From DASTPP01 sp035762175 (GTDB lineage Bacteria > Myxococcota_A > Polyangia > Polyangiales > Polyangiaceae), in the NCBI GenBank assembly GCA_035762175.1, contig DASTPP010000068.1, positions 1-64,000 of the forward strand: a stretch of DNA of 64,000 nucleotides. The letters run 5' to 3'. The position numbers were made by a program, and so were the translations under genes. Below are positions 43,469 to 51,677 of the stretch, one piece after another; the first letter of the stretch is position 1; each line of letters starts with the position of its first letter. The notes beneath the pieces are model-generated. The model searched no databases. It had not been told where the DNA came from and was given only the letters and a program-made list of their open reading frames with translations.

Positions 43469-43717
43469 AGGGCGTTCACCCGGCCCCGCGCTCCGCGAGC
43501 GTCCGTTTCCGGGGGGGCGTCAGACCCAGATGCCCCGCGCTCCGCGAGCATCCGTTTTCGGGGGGTCGTCAGACCCAGATGCCCCGCGCGATGCACGCCC
43601 AGGTTTCCGGCGGGGTCGTCAGACCCAGATGCCGCGCGGGATGCACGCCCAGGTTTCCGGGGGGGGCGTCAGACCCAGATGCCGCGCGGGATGCGTGCCC
43701 AGGCGTCGGGGCGCAGG
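43469..43717. repeat. 49-50-bp tandem repeat, about five copies, each carrying the GNAT gene's stop codon context
   Basis: Units start at about 43469 (degenerate), 43519, 43568, 43618 and 43668. The core on the minus strand is GCATCTGGGTCTGACG, which in the last copy encodes the terminal IWV and TGA of the GNAT gene. The other copies repeat the same stop-codon context downstream. The variable part alternates between CGGAAACCTGGGCGTGCATC and GGAAACGGACGCTCGCGGAG forms. Confidence 0.9.
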
Positions 43718-44619
43718 CCCGCGGCGAAGGGGCGAATCATGGGGATGCTGTCTTCGCGCGGGGTCGCCGCGAAGGGGGCGGCCCAGGGCTCGAGGGGGTC
43801 GTCCCAGAGGAGGGCGCGCGCGAGGCCCACGGACGCCGCGACGCGGCGCATGCAGGTGAGCAGGGCGCGCGCCTCGGCCTCGCCGTGGGCGCGGTAGAGC
43901 AGGCCGACGAGGCGGCGGTTCTTCCAGTCGGCGGCCCAGATGATCGCGCCCCGGCCCTTGCGCGCGCCCCAGGCGGCGAGCGCGGGCCGGCCCTGGTGGC
44001 GGGCGTAGAGCCGCTCGCGCTCGCGGTGCCAGTCGAGCTGGGCGCCCGAGGGCACGAGCCAGAGCCCCTCGCCCGGGGCGGGGAAGAGCTCGGCGACGGC
44101 CCGGTCGATCGCGCCGGGCGCCTCGTCGGTGAAGAGCTCGTCGACGCCCTCGGACGGATCGCCCGGCTCGGCCCGCGCACTGCGGTCGAGCGGCGGGCGG
44201 GCGACGTAGCCCGAGCGCTCGTAGAGGGGCGTGCCGACGTCCGAGAAGAGCACGGTGGCGACCGCGCCCCGGTCGCGGTTGCACAAGAGGTCGCCGAGCG
44301 CGCCGAGCAGCGCCGAGGCGTAGCCCCGCCCCCGCAGCGCCGGCTCGGTGTAGACGCTGGCGATGGCGTACGCGTCGCCGACGGGGGCGCCGTCGAGCAG
44401 CGCGGGCACGCGAAAGGTCTCGCACGAGGCGAGGATGCGCCCGCCCTCGGCCCGTAGCGCCCAGGTCGTCATCGTCCCCGAGGCCGGCCAGCGGTGGGCG
44501 CGCAGGGCGATCTCGCGCTCGGCGTACTGCAGGCGGCTCAGGCCGGCGCCCCACGCCTCGTGCGAGAGCAGGTCGCGCTCCCGCTTCTCTTCGTCGTTCG
44601 CCTCGTCGAGCGTCCACAT
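43669..44619 (-). CDS. GNAT-family acetyltransferase, LYC1-like
   Basis: The 316-aa protein has an N-terminal GNAT domain with the acetyl-CoA loop ALRGRGYASALLGAL (about residues 92-106) preceded by AYAIASVYTEP. An ~150-residue C-terminal region (WLVPSGAQLDWHRERERLYA, AIIWAADWKNRRLVGLLYR) resembles the C-terminal part of LYC1-like lysine acetyltransferases. The substrate cannot be assigned. ATG 44619 gives a family-like N-terminus; ATG 44655 is an in-frame alternative. The last codons and stop belong to a ~50-bp tandem repeat continuing downstream. It is co-oriented with the VOC gene 160 bp upstream. Confidence 0.78.
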   Translation of the reverse strand: MWTLDEANDEEKRERDLLSHEAWGAGLSRLQYAEREIALRAHRWPASGTMTTWALRAEGGRILASCETFRVPALLDGAPVGDAYAIASVYTEPALRGRGYASALLGALGDLLCNRDRGAVATVLFSDVGTPLYERSGYVARPPLDRSARAEPGDPSEGVDELFTDEAPGAIDRAVAELFPAPGEGLWLVPSGAQLDWHRERERLYARHQGRPALAAWGARKGRGAIIWAADWKNRRLVGLLYRAHGEAEARALLTCMRRVAASVGLARALLWDDPLEPWAAPFAATPREDSIPMIRPFAAGLRPDAWARIPRGIWV

Positions 44620-44679
44620 GCCTTGGGGCGTAGAGCGGTCGGGGGCGGAGCGCAACGTGCCGGGCTGCGCTGGGGCCGG

Positions 44680-44766
44680 GGCGGGCCGTCGCGCCGCCGC
44701 TCGGGGTGGGCGGGGCGTCGCGCTGCCGCTCGGGGCGGGCGGGGCGTCGCGCCGCCGCTTGGGGCA
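44680..44766. repeat. 29-bp tandem repeat, three copies
   Basis: GTCGCG(C/T)(C/G)GCCGCT(C/T)GGGG-type units recur with GTCGCG at 44688, 44717 and 44746. The array starts about 13 bp after the stop codon of the VOC gene and ends 60 bp before the GNAT start. Confidence 0.85.
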
Positions 44767-44779
44767 GTTTGGCTCTGGG

Positions 44780-45193
44780 CTAGGGCGCCTTCGGGCCGCC
44801 GGGCAGGGGGGCGAAGAGGTTGACGCCGTTGCCGTCGGGGTCGACGACGATGGCGTAGCGCTGGCCCCAGAAGGCGTCCCAAGGGGGTGTGTGGCCCTGG
44901 TAACCGGCCTTGGTCAGGCGCTCGTAGAGCGCGTCGACCTCGGCGGGGCCGCCTTCGCACTTGAACGCGAGCGACATGCGCTCGCCGCCCGAGGGTTCTG
45001 TCCAACGAGGGTCGAGCTCGCGCACCATGGAGACGGCGTTCCACGAGATGCGGTAGCCGTTGGGGGTGATGACCTCGACGTAGGGCGAGCCGGGCTCGGG
45101 GTCGGGTATGTCGAGGCCGAGCAGGCGGTAAAAGCGGAGCGAGCGCTCGAGGTCGAAGCTCACGATGCCAACCATGTCGGGCAGAACGGCCAT
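44780..45193 (-). CDS. VOC-superfamily (glyoxalase/bleomycin-resistance-like) protein
   Basis: The 137-aa protein is one VOC module pair: MVGIVSFDLERSLRFYRLLG in the first half, VEVITPNGYRISWN, and in the second half MSLAFKCEGGPAEVDALYER, then WGQRYAIVVDPDGNGVNLFA. The usual N-terminal metal His (DxxxSxxFY context) is replaced, so it may be a binding protein rather than a metalloenzyme. It starts at ATG 45193, just downstream of an AraC-type gene on the same strand whose reading frame lacks a stop and continues across it. Together they suggest a regulator-effector pair. No SD is obvious. Confidence 0.85.
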   Translation of the reverse strand: MAVLPDMVGIVSFDLERSLRFYRLLGLDIPDPEPGSPYVEVITPNGYRISWNAVSMVRELDPRWTEPSGGERMSLAFKCEGGPAEVDALYERLTKAGYQGHTPPWDAFWGQRYAIVVDPDGNGVNLFAPLPGGPKAP

Positions 45194-46028
45194 CGGCGAG
45201 GGTCTCCTTGTCGTCTGGGCGGCCGAGGGTAGGCGAGGGCGGGGGGGCGTGATTGTAAAAACCCGCCATCGCGCGCTCGCGCCCGAGGGCAGTGGGGCTC
45301 AGGCCGCTGAGGGCGCGCACGTCGCGGGCGAGGTGCGCCTGGTCGGCGTAGCCGAGCTCGAGCGCGAGGCGGGCCCAGCCCTGCGCGCCCGCGTCGGGCA
45401 GGGCCGAGACGAGGGCCTGCAGGCGCATGACGCGGCGGAAGAAGGCGGGGCGCACGCCGACGTGCTCGAGAAAGAGGCGCTGCAGCTGCCGCTCGCCCAG
45501 GCCGAGCTCGGCCGCGAGCCCCGCGACCCTCGCCCCGCCTTCGCCGCGGCGCAGGGCCTCGACGGCGGCGCGCACCTTCGGGTGCGGGGCGCGCGCGGCG
45601 GCGAGGCGGGCGTGGAGCTCGCGCTCGACGAGGCGCAATCGCTCGCCCGTCGCGGGCGCCTCGGCGAGGGCCTCGGCGAGTAGCGAGGCGCGCCCTCGGC
45701 CCCAGAGATCGTCGAGGGGCGGCGAGCGGTCGCGCAGCGCGGCGAGGCCGGTGGCGAGGAAGGCTGAGGCGCCGCCGGGCCGGAAGCGCACGCCCACCAG
45801 ATCGACGCCGCCGGGCACCGCGAGCGCGAGGGGTCGCGTCATCGGGCCGACGAGGCGGGCGGGGGCGGCGCCCGCGACCGAGCGCACCTCGCCGAGGTCG
45901 AAGAGCAGGTCGGCGCAGCCGTCGGGCAGCACGCGGTTGATCGCGGGGGCCCCGGCGCCGGTGAGCGTCCAGTAGCAAGCGACGTAGCGGCGCAGCGCTT
46001 CGCTCGGGGCGTGCTCGCGGTAGTTCAC
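45192..46028 (-). CDS. AraC-family transcriptional regulator, 3' end undefined
   Basis: The N-terminal ~170 residues form a DUF6597/AraC-type sensor region (YREHAPSEALRRYVACYWTL, RVLPDGCADLLFDLGEV, LVGVRFRPGGASAFL). The C-terminal double HTH follows with VAGLAAELGLGERQLQRLFL and LALELGYADQAHLARDVRAL ending LSGLSPTALGRERA, as in family members. GTG 46028 is the start. No in-frame stop occurs near the expected end: the frame runs on through the VOC gene to 44538. I therefore give only the AraC-like part, without a stop. A C7 homopolymer (G-run on the plus strand, 45241-45247) just after the HTH is a likely indel site; a neighbouring frame stops at 45160. Confidence 0.7.
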
Positions 46029-46236
46029 GGGGGCGCGGGGCGAGCGTAGCAGGGCGCGGGGGCGGCCACCGCCGGGCAGGGTGCGGCCGTGCCGGGCGCG
46101 GCGGCGGGCGGCGAGCCCCGGGCGGGCGGGACGGCGGGGGCAGGCGCCGCTTGCCGCGGGGGGGGCGCGCGGGCACAGAAAGGAGGTGCAAGCAGCCGAC
46201 TCGGCCGGGCCCGGCGCGGCGCCGCGCAAGCGGGGG

Positions 46237-47538
46237 ATGCCCCTCTCGCTGCGGGTGCTGGTGGGCGTCGTGGTGGGCCTCGCGCTGGGCGTCGCCTTTC
46301 GCGACGGGCCGATCGCGTTCGGCGTGCGCAACGACGATCTCGGGCGGCTGGGCCTGGCGGTGGTGCGGCTCTTGAAGGCGCTGGCGGTGCCGCTCGTGCT
46401 CTTCGCGATCGTCGAGGCCTTCGTCAAGACCGACATCCGGGCGAAGAGCGGGCTGCGCCTCGTCGCGGTGTGCCTCGCGAACGTGTCGGTGGCCTTCGCG
46501 ATCGCGCTCACGCTGATGAACGCGCTGCGCCCGGGCGAGCGCTGGCGGGGGCAGATCGAGGCGCTCGCGGCGCTGGTGCGGCCCGAGGGGGGCCCGCCGA
46601 AGGCGCCCGAGGGCGTGACGCTCGACCCGCTGCGCAACCTCGCCGGCTACGTGCCCGAGAGCCTGCTCGAGCCCTTCTTGAAGGGCAACGTCATCGGGGT
46701 GGTGCTGGCGGGGCTGCTCGGCGGGGCGGCGCTGCGGGCGGTGGGCAAGCGGCAGCGGGCGCTCGGCGAGGCGGGCGACGTGGCGGCGGTCGAGGCGGTC
46801 GAGCGCTTCGTCGCGGGCGCCTACCAGGTCCTCTTGGTGATGCTCGAGTGGGCGGTGGGGGCGGTGCCCTTCGCGGTGGCGGGGCTCATCGCGCAGGCGG
46901 TGGGCAAGGCGGGCTTCGCGGTCTTCCGGCCGCTGGCGGTCTTCTTCGGCGTGGTGTTGCTCGGCTTCGCGCTGCACGCGCTCGTCTACTACCCGGCGCT
47001 CGCCTGGCTGGTCGGGCGCAAGCCGCCGCGGATCTACCTCGGCCGGGGCGCCGACGCGATCTGGACGGGGCTCTCGACCAACAGCAGCCTGGCGACGGTG
47101 CCCGTGACGCTGCGCTGCCTGACGCGGGGCATGGGGGTGCGGCCCGCGTCGGCGCGGCTCGCGGCCTGCGTCGGCACCAACCTCAACAACGACGGCATCA
47201 CGCTCTACGAGGCGACGACGGCGCTCTTTCTGGCGCAGGCGACGGGCGTCGCGCTCGGGCTGCGCGAGCAGGCGACGGTGGTCTTCGCCTCGCTGATGGC
47301 GGGCATCGGGGTCGCCGGCATCCCCGAGGCGGGGCTGGTGGTCTTGCCGCTGGTGCTGACGGCGGCGGGCCTCCCGGAGGCGACGGTGGCGGCGGCGATC
47401 CCGCTCATCATGCCGGTCGACTGGGTGCTCGCGCGCCTGCGCTCGGGCGTGAACGTGATGAGCGATCTGGTCGTCGCGGTCGTGCTCGATCGCTTCGAGG
47501 GCCCGGGGGCCGGGGGCGGGGGCGGGGGCCCGGGCTGA
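46237..47538 (+). CDS. SDF (Na+/H+-dicarboxylate/amino-acid) symporter
   Basis: The 433-aa protein has the eight-helix plus two-hairpin layout of DctA/GltP transporters. The serine-rich hairpin motif is WTGLSTNSSLATVPVTL, the NMDGT equivalent is GTNLNNDGITLYEATTALF, and the second hairpin region is FASLMAGIGVAGIPEAGLV. The terminal helix has MPVDWVLARLRSGVNVMSD, the conserved Asp-Arg region. It moves acidic solutes using a cation gradient; the NND in place of NMD may alter ion coupling. ATG 46237 follows CGGGGG. GTG 46186 is an in-frame alternative, and a textbook AAAGGAGGTG (46179-46188) overlaps that GTG without usable spacing. It is divergent from the AraC gene. Confidence 0.85.
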   Translation: MPLSLRVLVGVVVGLALGVAFRDGPIAFGVRNDDLGRLGLAVVRLLKALAVPLVLFAIVEAFVKTDIRAKSGLRLVAVCLANVSVAFAIALTLMNALRPGERWRGQIEALAALVRPEGGPPKAPEGVTLDPLRNLAGYVPESLLEPFLKGNVIGVVLAGLLGGAALRAVGKRQRALGEAGDVAAVEAVERFVAGAYQVLLVMLEWAVGAVPFAVAGLIAQAVGKAGFAVFRPLAVFFGVVLLGFALHALVYYPALAWLVGRKPPRIYLGRGADAIWTGLSTNSSLATVPVTLRCLTRGMGVRPASARLAACVGTNLNNDGITLYEATTALFLAQATGVALGLREQATVVFASLMAGIGVAGIPEAGLVVLPLVLTAAGLPEATVAAAIPLIMPVDWVLARLRSGVNVMSDLVVAVVLDRFEGPGAGGGGGGPG

Positions 47539-47623
47539 GGGCGCGGGCGCCTTGCGGCCGGGGGCGGGGCTGGCCTACGTTACCAATGGAGGCCCCGCAA
47601 TTTAAAGGGCCCCCGGAGGTAGC

Positions 47624-49504
47624 GTGAGCACGGCAGAGCATTACCGAAGCAACCTGCGCGACACCCTGTTCAACCTGTTCGAGTTCCTCGAGATTCAGGC
47701 GACGACGCTCGGCCGCGGGCCCTTCACGGCGCTCGACGAGGGGGCGACGCGCGAGAGCCTGCGCTCGCTCGAAGAGCTCGCCCGGACGCGGCTCGCGCCG
47801 AGCTTCGCCGAGGCCGACCGGGTGCCGCTCGCGCTCGACCGCGAGGGCAACGTCACGCTGCCGCCGGCGCTCAAGCGCTCGCTCTCGGCCTTCTTCGAGT
47901 CGGGCTTTCACCGGCTCGAGCAGCCCGAGCACTTGGGCGGCTACGGGGCGCCGCCGACGGTGTGGGCGGCGGGCTTCGAGTTCATCGCGGGCGCGCACGC
48001 CTCGCTCGGCTTCTACCTCTTCGGGGGCATCGCCGCGCGCGTCATCGACCGGCTCGGCACCGAGGCGCAGCGCCGGCTCTTTCCGCCGCTCATGATCGAC
48101 CGGCCCTGGGGCGCCACGATGGTCTTGACCGAGCCCGACGCCGGCAGCGACGTCGGCGCCGGCACGACCTCGGCGAAGAAGGTCGGCGACGAGTGGCACC
48201 TGGCGGGGGTCAAGCGCTTCATCACCAACGGCGACTTCGACGCGGTCGAGAACATCGTGCACCTCGTGCTCGCGCGGCCCGAGGGCGCGCCCGGCGGCAC
48301 CAAGGGGCTCTCGCTCTTCATCGTGCCGAAGTTCTGGGTCAACCCCGACGGCACGCTCGGCGAGCGCAACGGCGTCTACTGCACCAACCTCGAGAAGAAG
48401 ATGGGCATCAAGGCGTCGGCGACCTGCGAGATGGCCTTCGGCGACGGGCGGCCGGCGCGGGGGCTCTTGCTCGGCGAGGCGCACGACGGCATCCGGCAGA
48501 TGTTCCACGTCATCGAGCAGGCGCGCATGGGGGTCGGCCTCAAGTCGATGGCGACGCTGTCGACCGCGTACCGCAACGCCCTCGCCTACGCGAACGAGCG
48601 GGTGCAGGGCCCCGACCTGCTGCGCGCCGCCGACAAGGCCTCGCCGCGCGTGCCCATCGTGCGCCACCCCGACGTGCGCCGCATGCTGATGGCCCAGAAG
48701 GCGCACGCCGAGGGCATGCGCGCGCTCTGCCTCTTCACCGCCCACGTGCAAGACCGCGTCGAGCTCGAGGGCGGCCACGGCGCCGACGCGGCGCGCGCCG
48801 ACGACCTGCTCAACGACCTGCTCTTGCCGCTCGTCAAGGGCTACTGCTCGGAGAAGGCCTACGAGCTGCTCGCGCTCTCGCTGCAGTGCTACGGCGGCTC
48901 GGGCTACTGCCAAGACTACCCGATCGAGCAGTACGTCCGCGACCAGAAGATCGACTCGCTCTACGAGGGCACGACGCACATTCAGTCGCTCGACCTCATC
49001 TTCCGCAAGATCGCGCGCGACGGGGGCGCCACCTTGCGCGGGCTGCTCGGCCGGGTGCAGGCGACGCTCGACGCGCAGGAGGGGGGCGACGAGCTCGCGG
49101 GCGAGCGGGCCGCGCTCGGGCGGGCGCTCGGCGAGGTGCGGGGCATGTTCATGGCCCTGATGGGCAAGCTGGGCGAGTCGCTCTACCACGCGGGCTTCCA
49201 GGGCAACCGGGTGCTCTTGGCGCTCGCCGAGCTCGTCGTCGGCTGGCTGCTCGTGCGCCACGCCGCGCGCGCGATCGAGCGGCGCGCGGCCCGCCCCGAG
49301 GACCGCGCCTTTTACGACGGCAAGGTCGCGAGCGCGCGCTACTTCTGCAAGAACGTGCTGCCGGGCCTCGCGCTCGCCCGCGAGCTCGTCGAGGCGAGCG
49401 ATCTCGACCTGATGGAGCTGCCGGTCGAAGCGTTTTTAGGCGCCTGGCCCGGGCCGGAGCGGCCCGCCCGGGCTTCAGCCGGGGCGGGGTTCTGCGTGTC
49501 GTAA
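47624..49504 (+). CDS. Acyl-CoA dehydrogenase with C-terminal extension (DmdC-like)
   Basis: The 626-aa FAD enzyme has family motifs HLGGYGAPPTVWAAG, GATMVLTEPDAGSDVGAGTT (FAD/substrate loop) and VKRFITNGDFD. The catalytic glutamate lies in KIDSLYEGTTHIQSLDLIFR. The ~600-aa length and a C-terminal extension (from about residue 475) match the DmdC/FadE12-like group with an AcylCoA-dehydrogenase C-extension. Substrate may be a short or branched acyl-CoA. GTG 47624 has GGAGGT 4-9 nt upstream, and an AATTTAAA AT-rich spot at 47600-47607 may mark the promoter. No beta-oxidation partner is adjacent. Confidence 0.93.
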   Translation: MSTAEHYRSNLRDTLFNLFEFLEIQATTLGRGPFTALDEGATRESLRSLEELARTRLAPSFAEADRVPLALDREGNVTLPPALKRSLSAFFESGFHRLEQPEHLGGYGAPPTVWAAGFEFIAGAHASLGFYLFGGIAARVIDRLGTEAQRRLFPPLMIDRPWGATMVLTEPDAGSDVGAGTTSAKKVGDEWHLAGVKRFITNGDFDAVENIVHLVLARPEGAPGGTKGLSLFIVPKFWVNPDGTLGERNGVYCTNLEKKMGIKASATCEMAFGDGRPARGLLLGEAHDGIRQMFHVIEQARMGVGLKSMATLSTAYRNALAYANERVQGPDLLRAADKASPRVPIVRHPDVRRMLMAQKAHAEGMRALCLFTAHVQDRVELEGGHGADAARADDLLNDLLLPLVKGYCSEKAYELLALSLQCYGGSGYCQDYPIEQYVRDQKIDSLYEGTTHIQSLDLIFRKIARDGGATLRGLLGRVQATLDAQEGGDELAGERAALGRALGEVRGMFMALMGKLGESLYHAGFQGNRVLLALAELVVGWLLVRHAARAIERRAARPEDRAFYDGKVASARYFCKNVLPGLALARELVEASDLDLMELPVEAFLGAWPGPERPARASAGAGFCVS

Positions 49505-49525
49505 CCTCGGCCCGCGTAGTTTCAC

Positions 49526-49550
49526 CGCTTGCAACGCAACGTTGCAAGCG
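49526..49550. promoter_or_regulatory. Perfect 25-bp inverted repeat, operator candidate
   Basis: CGCTTGCAACG-CAA-CGTTGCAAGCG has 11-bp perfect arms around a 3-bp centre. It lies 22 bp after the dehydrogenase stop and 98 bp before the reductase start. The length and symmetry suit a TetR/LacI-type operator. A terminator is less likely, as no T-run follows. Confidence 0.6.
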
Positions 49551-49647
49551 TTTCACCTGGTCAAAGCCGGCGGGGCGACGCATTTTGGCCCTCGACGCGG
49601 CGCGGGCCGCTTCACCCGGACCCGGAGAAAGAGAGAGGGAGCGAGCA

Positions 49648-50292
49648 ATGACACAAGCGAAGGTGGCCATCGTGGGCGTCGGCAACGTGGGCGCGGCCCT
49701 GGGCGAGCGGCTCGCGCGCGCGGGCTTCTCGGTGCGCTTCGGCGTCAAGGCGGGCGCCGACGTCGCGGCGCTGCTCGACCGCTGCGGCCCGAACGCCTCG
49801 GCGGGGCCGGTGGCCGAGGCGGCGGCGGGGGCCGACCTCGTCTTTCTGGCCGTGCCGCCGGCGGCGCTCGGCGACGTCGTCGCGCAGGGCCGGGGGTTCG
49901 AGGGCAAGATCGTGGTCGACTGCAACAACCCCGTCGGCTGGAGCGACGGCCCGACCCTCGCCCCGGTCGAGGAGGGGTCGCTGACGGCGAAGCTCGTCAA
50001 GCTCGCGCCCAAGGCGCGCGTCGTGAAGGGCTTCAACACCTTCGGCGCCGAGTTCCATCGTGACCCGGCGCTCGCGGGCGGGCAGCGGGCCGACGTGCCG
50101 CTCGCCGGCGACGACGCGGGGGCGAAAGAGGCCGTGGCCGACCTCGCCCGCCGCGCCGGCTTCGAGCCCGTCGACGCCGGGCCCTTGCGCAACGCCGCGC
50201 TCCTCGAGTCGCTCGCCATCCTTTGGATTCACCTCGCCGTCGTCGGCGGCCAGGGCCGCGAGTTCACCTTCCAGCTCGCGCGCCGCGGCTAG
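49648..50292 (+). CDS. F420-dependent NADP reductase-like / NADPH-binding oxidoreductase
   Basis: The 214-aa protein has an N-terminal Rossmann fold with VAIVGVGNVGAALGERLARAG (GxGxxG, about residues 7-27), VFLAVPPAALGDVV, IVVDCNNPVGW and RVVKGFNTFGAEF, all typical of the F420_oxidored/NADP-binding family. The C-terminal helical part ends ILWIHLAVVGGQGREFTFQL. Family members reduce F420 with NADPH; in bacteria without F420 they act on other substrates. ATG 49648 has GAGGGA 8-13 nt upstream. Its TAG (50290-50292) overlaps the convergent mcrC stop within a CTAG palindrome. An 11-bp-arm palindrome upstream suggests dedicated regulation. Confidence 0.83.
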   Translation: MTQAKVAIVGVGNVGAALGERLARAGFSVRFGVKAGADVAALLDRCGPNASAGPVAEAAAGADLVFLAVPPAALGDVVAQGRGFEGKIVVDCNNPVGWSDGPTLAPVEEGSLTAKLVKLAPKARVVKGFNTFGAEFHRDPALAGGQRADVPLAGDDAGAKEAVADLARRAGFEPVDAGPLRNAALLESLAILWIHLAVVGGQGREFTFQLARRG

Positions 50293-51677
50293 CCTCGCGT
50301 CGGCCCCGGGGCGCCCCACTCGCCGAAGGCCCGGCGGGCCCATTCGTCGAGGGCGGCGCCGAGCGCGGGGTAGGGGCCGAGTCCGGGCAGCGCCACGCTC
50401 TCGAGCGTGAGCGCGCCCCAGCTCGCCTGCCAGCGCGCCGCGTGGGCCCCGGGCGAGCGCGCGTCGGCGAGGCCGACGAGGCAGGCGCGCCGGGCGCCCG
50501 AGGCGGCCGCGTAGCTCAGCACCTGGTGCACGTCGTCGCGCGGGGGCGGGCTCTTGTGGGCGAAGAGCTTGTTCTTGGCGTCGAGCACCGCCACGACGCC
50601 GCCCGCGGGGTCGCGCACGACGGCGTCGACGAAGCGGTCGAGCTGCCGCCCGCGCTCGCGCGCGAGCACGAGGTGCTCTTGCTCGCGGAGGGTCCACAAG
50701 GGGGGGAGGGCGCGGCGCACGCGGCGGAAGAGCCAGCGCTCGAAGAGCCGGTCGACGTTGACGAGAAAGCCCGTGCCCGGCCGCGCGCCCTCGGCGCCCC
50801 AGCCCCGCAGGCCGGAGAGCAGCAAGAGCGCGAGATCGATCGCGGCGGCGTAGGGCGCGAAGGCGCCGGTCTTTCGGTAGCGGGCGCCGGGCGGGGCGGG
50901 GTGGTGGCCGGCCGCCTCGCCGAAGCGCCGACCGAGCGCCGAGGCCCAGCGGCGCAGGGGCGGGTCGAGCGCCGTCGCGCCCGCGACCGCGCCGAGGGCC
51001 CGGGCGAGCAGCCGGTGCTCGGGCCCGTCGAGGGTGCGCTCGCGGACGCGGCAGGGCGGCCGGCGCCCTTCGGTCGGGCTCGCGGGCCCGAGCCAGCGCT
51101 CGAACGCGATCTCGCCGCGGATGGGCTCGCCCGCCCGCAGGCGCGTCACGTACTCGGAGCGCAGGCCCCGGCCGAGCAGGCGGACGGTTTCGTCGCAGAG
51201 GCGTCGCGCGAGCCAGGCGTGCAGATCGTCGCCGGCGACGGCGTCGGCGTCGCGCGCTTCTGCGCCCTCGGCCTCGGCCAGCATGGACGCGACGGTGGCG
51301 GGCGCGAGCGCGTTGGGCCGCAGCACGACGCGCAGGTGCCCCGCGCTGACCGTGCCGACCCAGCCGCCCAGGGTCTCGACCCGCACCCTGCCGCCTTCGA
51401 GCCCGATGACGCCGACGAGCGGGGCGAGCCCGAGCGCGGCGTGCACGTCGCGGGGCGAGGCGGCGAGCTCGATGCGGCCCCGGTCGGGCAGCACCCAGGT
51501 CACCGCGGGGCCCGCCGACGCCTCGCCCGTCGCCGCACCGGCGAGGCGGCCCCCCGTCGTCGCGCCCGTCGGCGGCCGGCCGAGGCCGGCGCCCGCCGAC
51601 CGGCCCGCGGCCGCCGGGGCGGCGCTCGCGACGGCGCCCTCGGGGGCGGCCGCTTCGGGCGGGGGGCGCGCCTTCAA
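50289..51677 (-). CDS. mcrC: McrC-like subunit of a type IV (McrBC) restriction system
   Basis: The 462-aa protein has a McrC-like beta-barrel N-terminal half (VLPDRGRIELAASPRDVHAA, WVGTVSAGHLRVVLRPNAL) and a C-terminal PD-(D/E)xK nuclease with DRFVDAVVRDPAGGVVAVLD then AKNK (Asp...Asp-x-Lys). The PxxRGEI-type motif is PIRGEIAFERW. McrC is the endonuclease partner of the McrB motor, cutting DNA with modified cytosines. The start is TTG 51677: it overlaps the mcrB TGA (TTGA), and GGAGGG lies about 11 nt upstream inside mcrB, so translation is coupled. The first ~50 residues are Ala/Pro-rich and dispensable-looking. Confidence 0.88.
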   Translation of the reverse strand: MKARPPPEAAAPEGAVASAAPAAAGRSAGAGLGRPPTGATTGGRLAGAATGEASAGPAVTWVLPDRGRIELAASPRDVHAALGLAPLVGVIGLEGGRVRVETLGGWVGTVSAGHLRVVLRPNALAPATVASMLAEAEGAEARDADAVAGDDLHAWLARRLCDETVRLLGRGLRSEYVTRLRAGEPIRGEIAFERWLGPASPTEGRRPPCRVRERTLDGPEHRLLARALGAVAGATALDPPLRRWASALGRRFGEAAGHHPAPPGARYRKTGAFAPYAAAIDLALLLLSGLRGWGAEGARPGTGFLVNVDRLFERWLFRRVRRALPPLWTLREQEHLVLARERGRQLDRFVDAVVRDPAGGVVAVLDAKNKLFAHKSPPPRDDVHQVLSYAAASGARRACLVGLADARSPGAHAARWQASWGALTLESVALPGLGPYPALGAALDEWARRAFGEWGAPGPTRG

